The position numbers and the translations under genes are program-made. The notes under the pieces are model-generated. The model was not told where the DNA came from. It searched no databases and worked only from the letters and a program-made list of their open reading frames with translations. 7,165 nt of DNA from an uncultured Paracoccaceae bacterium (GTDB taxonomy: Bacteria; Pseudomonadota; Alphaproteobacteria; Rhodobacterales; Rhodobacteraceae): NCBI GenBank assembly GCA_937927885.1, contig CALEZJ010000379.1:1-7165 (forward strand). Reading direction: 5' to 3'. Positions 5,889 to 7,165 of the stretch are shown piece by piece (the stretch's first letter is position 1; each line of letters starts with the position of its first letter).

Positions 5889-5906
5889 CCCGGCCGCTCG
5901 GCCGGG
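5889..5906 (+). terminator. GC-rich hairpin, likely terminator of the 4776-5854 operon
   Basis: CCCGGCC (5889-5895) and GGCCGGG (5900-5906) form a perfect 7-bp stem around a four-base loop, followed by TCTTCCCC. The stem is strong but the T tract is short. It lies in the 75-base gap between the small HPD gene and the gene at 5930, whose AGGAGG follows 12 bases later. Confidence 0.5.
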
Positions 5907-5929
5907 TCTTCCCCATTCAGGAGGTCCCC

Positions 5930-6349
5930 ATGGCGGATTACTTCACCCATTTCTCGTGCCTGATCGATGTCGGCACCCCCGACAAGGCTGCCCGCGCGCT
6001 CGCGCTGTTCCAGAGCTTGCGCGAAGCCGATCAGGGCGCCGACGACCCGGAGGTCACGGGCTTTGATCTCGTGCGCCAAGATGCACCCGAGGGCAGCACC
6101 CTCTGGATCCATGGCGATGACCACGGCGATGTCGATGCGGTCATCCGTTTCGTGCTGCGCCTTGCCGAAGAGCTCGACCTCACCGGTCTCTGGGGGTTCC
6201 AGTATGCTCTGACCTGCTCCCGACCCCGCCTCGACGCCTTCGGCGGTGGCGCGCATGTCATCGACCTCGGCGCGCGCAAATCCGTCGGCTGGACGAGCAG
6301 CCAGGAATGGCTGGCCGCCGCGCTCAACGGGGAGGACGCACATGCCTGA
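5930..6349 (+). CDS. Hypothetical protein of plasmid-type accessory module
   Basis: This 139-residue protein starts at ATG 5930, placed by a near-perfect AGGAGGT at 5919-5925, the strongest ribosome binding site in the module. It is acidic, with no membrane segment. Visible stretches are YFTHFSCLIDVGTP, a helix KAARALALFQSLREA, then TLWIHGDDHGDVDAVIRFV, LTGLWGFQYALTCSRPRL, DAFGGGAHVIDLG and VGWTSSQEWLAAALNG. I recall similar proteins as uncharacterised neighbours of DUF6915-type genes on alphaproteobacterial plasmids, but cannot name a domain. The regular alternation of strands and helices suggests a compact alpha/beta fold. It overlaps the next gene by eight bases, so the two are probably co-translated. 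Confidence 0.72.
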   Translation: MADYFTHFSCLIDVGTPDKAARALALFQSLREADQGADDPEVTGFDLVRQDAPEGSTLWIHGDDHGDVDAVIRFVLRLAEELDLTGLWGFQYALTCSRPRLDAFGGGAHVIDLGARKSVGWTSSQEWLAAALNGEDAHA

Positions 6350-6986
6350 GATCATCTGCACCACCGTCTACCAGTTCCCCGAACTCTCGGATGCGGCCAA
6401 GGAAAAGGCGCGCAGCTGGTATCGCGAACTCGGCCCCCACGACGACTGGTGGGACGCGGTCTATGAAGATTTCGAAAGGGTCTGCGAGATCCTCGGCGTT
6501 CGCTTTAAGACCACGCCCGTCCGCCTGATGGGCGGCGGCACGCGGGCAAAGCCCTGCATTTGGTTCTCCGGGTTCTGGAGCCAGGGCGACGGGGCCTGCT
6601 TCGAGGGCTACCTTAGCCATGCCAAGGGTGCGGCCGCGCGCATCCGCGACTACGCGCCCCAAGACGCGACGCTCCATGGAATCGCCGACCGCCTGCAGGC
6701 CATCCAGCGGCGAAACTTCTATCAGCTCGCTGCCGAGGTCAGCCACCGCGGTCGCTACTACCACGAATACACCATGGCCGTTGACGTCACGCGGGACAGC
6801 CCGACCTGGCAGCCGCCGACCGAGGATGCGGAGGAGATCGTGACCGAAGCGCTGCGTGATCTGGCCCGCTGGCTCTACCGCCAGATTCAGGCTGAATACG
6901 ACCACCTCACCTCGGACGAGGCCGTCGAGGAGGGGATCATCGTGAACGAGTACACTTTCACCGAAGCCGGGCGCAGGTTTGGGTGA
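6342..6986 (+). CDS. Conserved phage/plasmid protein of unknown function
   Basis: From ATG 6342 (GGGGAGG at 6329-6334, seven bases upstream) this is a 214-residue acidic cytoplasmic protein. The frame is open upstream, but that part overlaps the previous gene. It has ELSDAAKEKARSWYRE near the N-terminus, DDWWDAVYEDFERVCEILG, the conserved IWFSGFWSQGDGACFEG (about 68-84), then APQDATLHGIADRLQ, RRNFYQLAAEVSHRGRYYHEY, RDLARWLYRQIQAEYDHLTSDEAVEE and a final NEYTFTEAGRRFG. This pattern is widespread in phage and plasmid genomes. I recall the database name 'antitoxin of toxin-antitoxin stability system' on some members, which I could not check and do not regard as shown. The aromatic SGFWSQGDGA core could be a binding or active site. 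Strong conservation across distant mobile elements is inferred from memory. Confidence 0.78.
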   Translation: MPEIICTTVYQFPELSDAAKEKARSWYRELGPHDDWWDAVYEDFERVCEILGVRFKTTPVRLMGGGTRAKPCIWFSGFWSQGDGACFEGYLSHAKGAAARIRDYAPQDATLHGIADRLQAIQRRNFYQLAAEVSHRGRYYHEYTMAVDVTRDSPTWQPPTEDAEEIVTEALRDLARWLYRQIQAEYDHLTSDEAVEEGIIVNEYTFTEAGRRFG

Positions 6987-7009
6987 GAGCGCGGGCAGTT
7001 CATTTGAGC

Positions 7010-7037
7010 TTTACAAGCAGGCCATATGATCTATATT
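7010..7037 (+). promoter_or_regulatory. Sigma-70-type promoter for the antitoxin-like gene
   Basis: TTTACA (7010-7015) and TATATT (7032-7037) are separated by 16 bases; each matches the consensus at about five of six positions. This AT-rich patch stands out in a GC-rich window. Transcription would start near 7044, just before GGAGG (7047-7051) and ATG 7057. An imperfect AT-rich dyad around GATC (about 7024-7036) overlaps the -10 box and could be an operator for an autoregulating antitoxin; that is inference. Confidence 0.65.
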
Positions 7038-7056
7038 CAGGCCAATGGAGGACGCC

Positions 7057-7165
7057 ATGTACGTTGCTGAGAAAATCCGGGAACCCGCAAAGGTCAACGC
7101 CGTCGCGTTGAAGGCCTACGCGCGCGTGGCTGATGCCTGGGGTCTCAGCCTCAAGGAAGCGGCAG
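7057..7165 (+). CDS. N-terminus of a probable Xre/MbcA/ParS-type antitoxin (cut by window end)
   Basis: Only 36 residues are present: MYVAEKIREPAKV, a helix NAVALKAYARVADAWG, and LSLKEAA, where the window ends. A helix followed by AWGLSLKEAA resembles the Xre-like helix-turn-helix at the start of MbcA/ParS-type antitoxins, which pair with RES-domain toxins. That would predict a toxin gene just downstream, outside the window. An in-frame ATG at 7045 would add four residues, but GGAGG at 7047-7051 points to 7057. The gene has its own promoter and is separated from the upstream operon, which fits a toxin-antitoxin unit. With so little sequence, an unrelated DNA-binding protein cannot be excluded. 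Confidence 0.6.
   Translation, partial: MYVAEKIREPAKVNAVALKAYARVADAWGLSLKEAA

Overview
The window is GC-rich (clearly above 60% by eye) and densely coded, with almost all genes on the + strand. Codon use, the copper-chaperone gene set and the accessory gene families point to an alphaproteobacterium, most likely Rhodobacterales (Paracoccus/Rhodobacter-like). This is inferred from protein character, not from a search. The mix suggests a plasmid or genomic island in which a copper-handling operon abuts a plasmid-type accessory module.

Region 1 (1-1872) is a tightly packed copper operon. It runs: 3' part of an SCO/SenC gene, a PCu(A)C periplasmic copper chaperone with an exact H-X10-M-X21-H-X-M site, a second complete SCO/SenC protein with CPDVC and a distal His, and a DUF411 metal-binding protein with a GCECC motif. 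The first three overlap each other, so they are probably translated together. SCO and PCu(A)C proteins load copper into the CuA centre of cytochrome c oxidase; DUF411 proteins usually occur with copper or other metal resistance genes.

Region 2 (1873-2280) has no intact gene. On the - strand it holds the frameshifted, 5'-truncated end of what looks like an MFS-type transporter. The remnant breaks off close to the start of the next module, so about 2165-2190 is a probable recombination junction.

Region 3 (2188-6986) is an accessory module of + strand genes: DUF932 protein, short RadC-like JAB/MPN protein, a hypothetical protein, a DUF6878-like protein, a DUF6915-like protein, a 65-residue protein with an HPD motif, a hypothetical protein, and a phage/plasmid protein of about 214 residues. 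Four genes are preceded by related leaders: an inverted repeat or its trace, then GGGAGAG and/or TTCCGGYGC-type blocks, then a GGAGAYA-like ribosome binding site and the ATG. The same leader in front of unrelated genes is the most unusual structure in the window.

Region 4 (6987-7165) starts a new transcription unit. A well-formed promoter (TTTACA, 16 bp, TATATT) drives a gene cut by the window edge, whose first 36 residues look like an Xre/MbcA/ParS-type antitoxin. No RNA gene, transposase, CRISPR array or replication origin was recognised.
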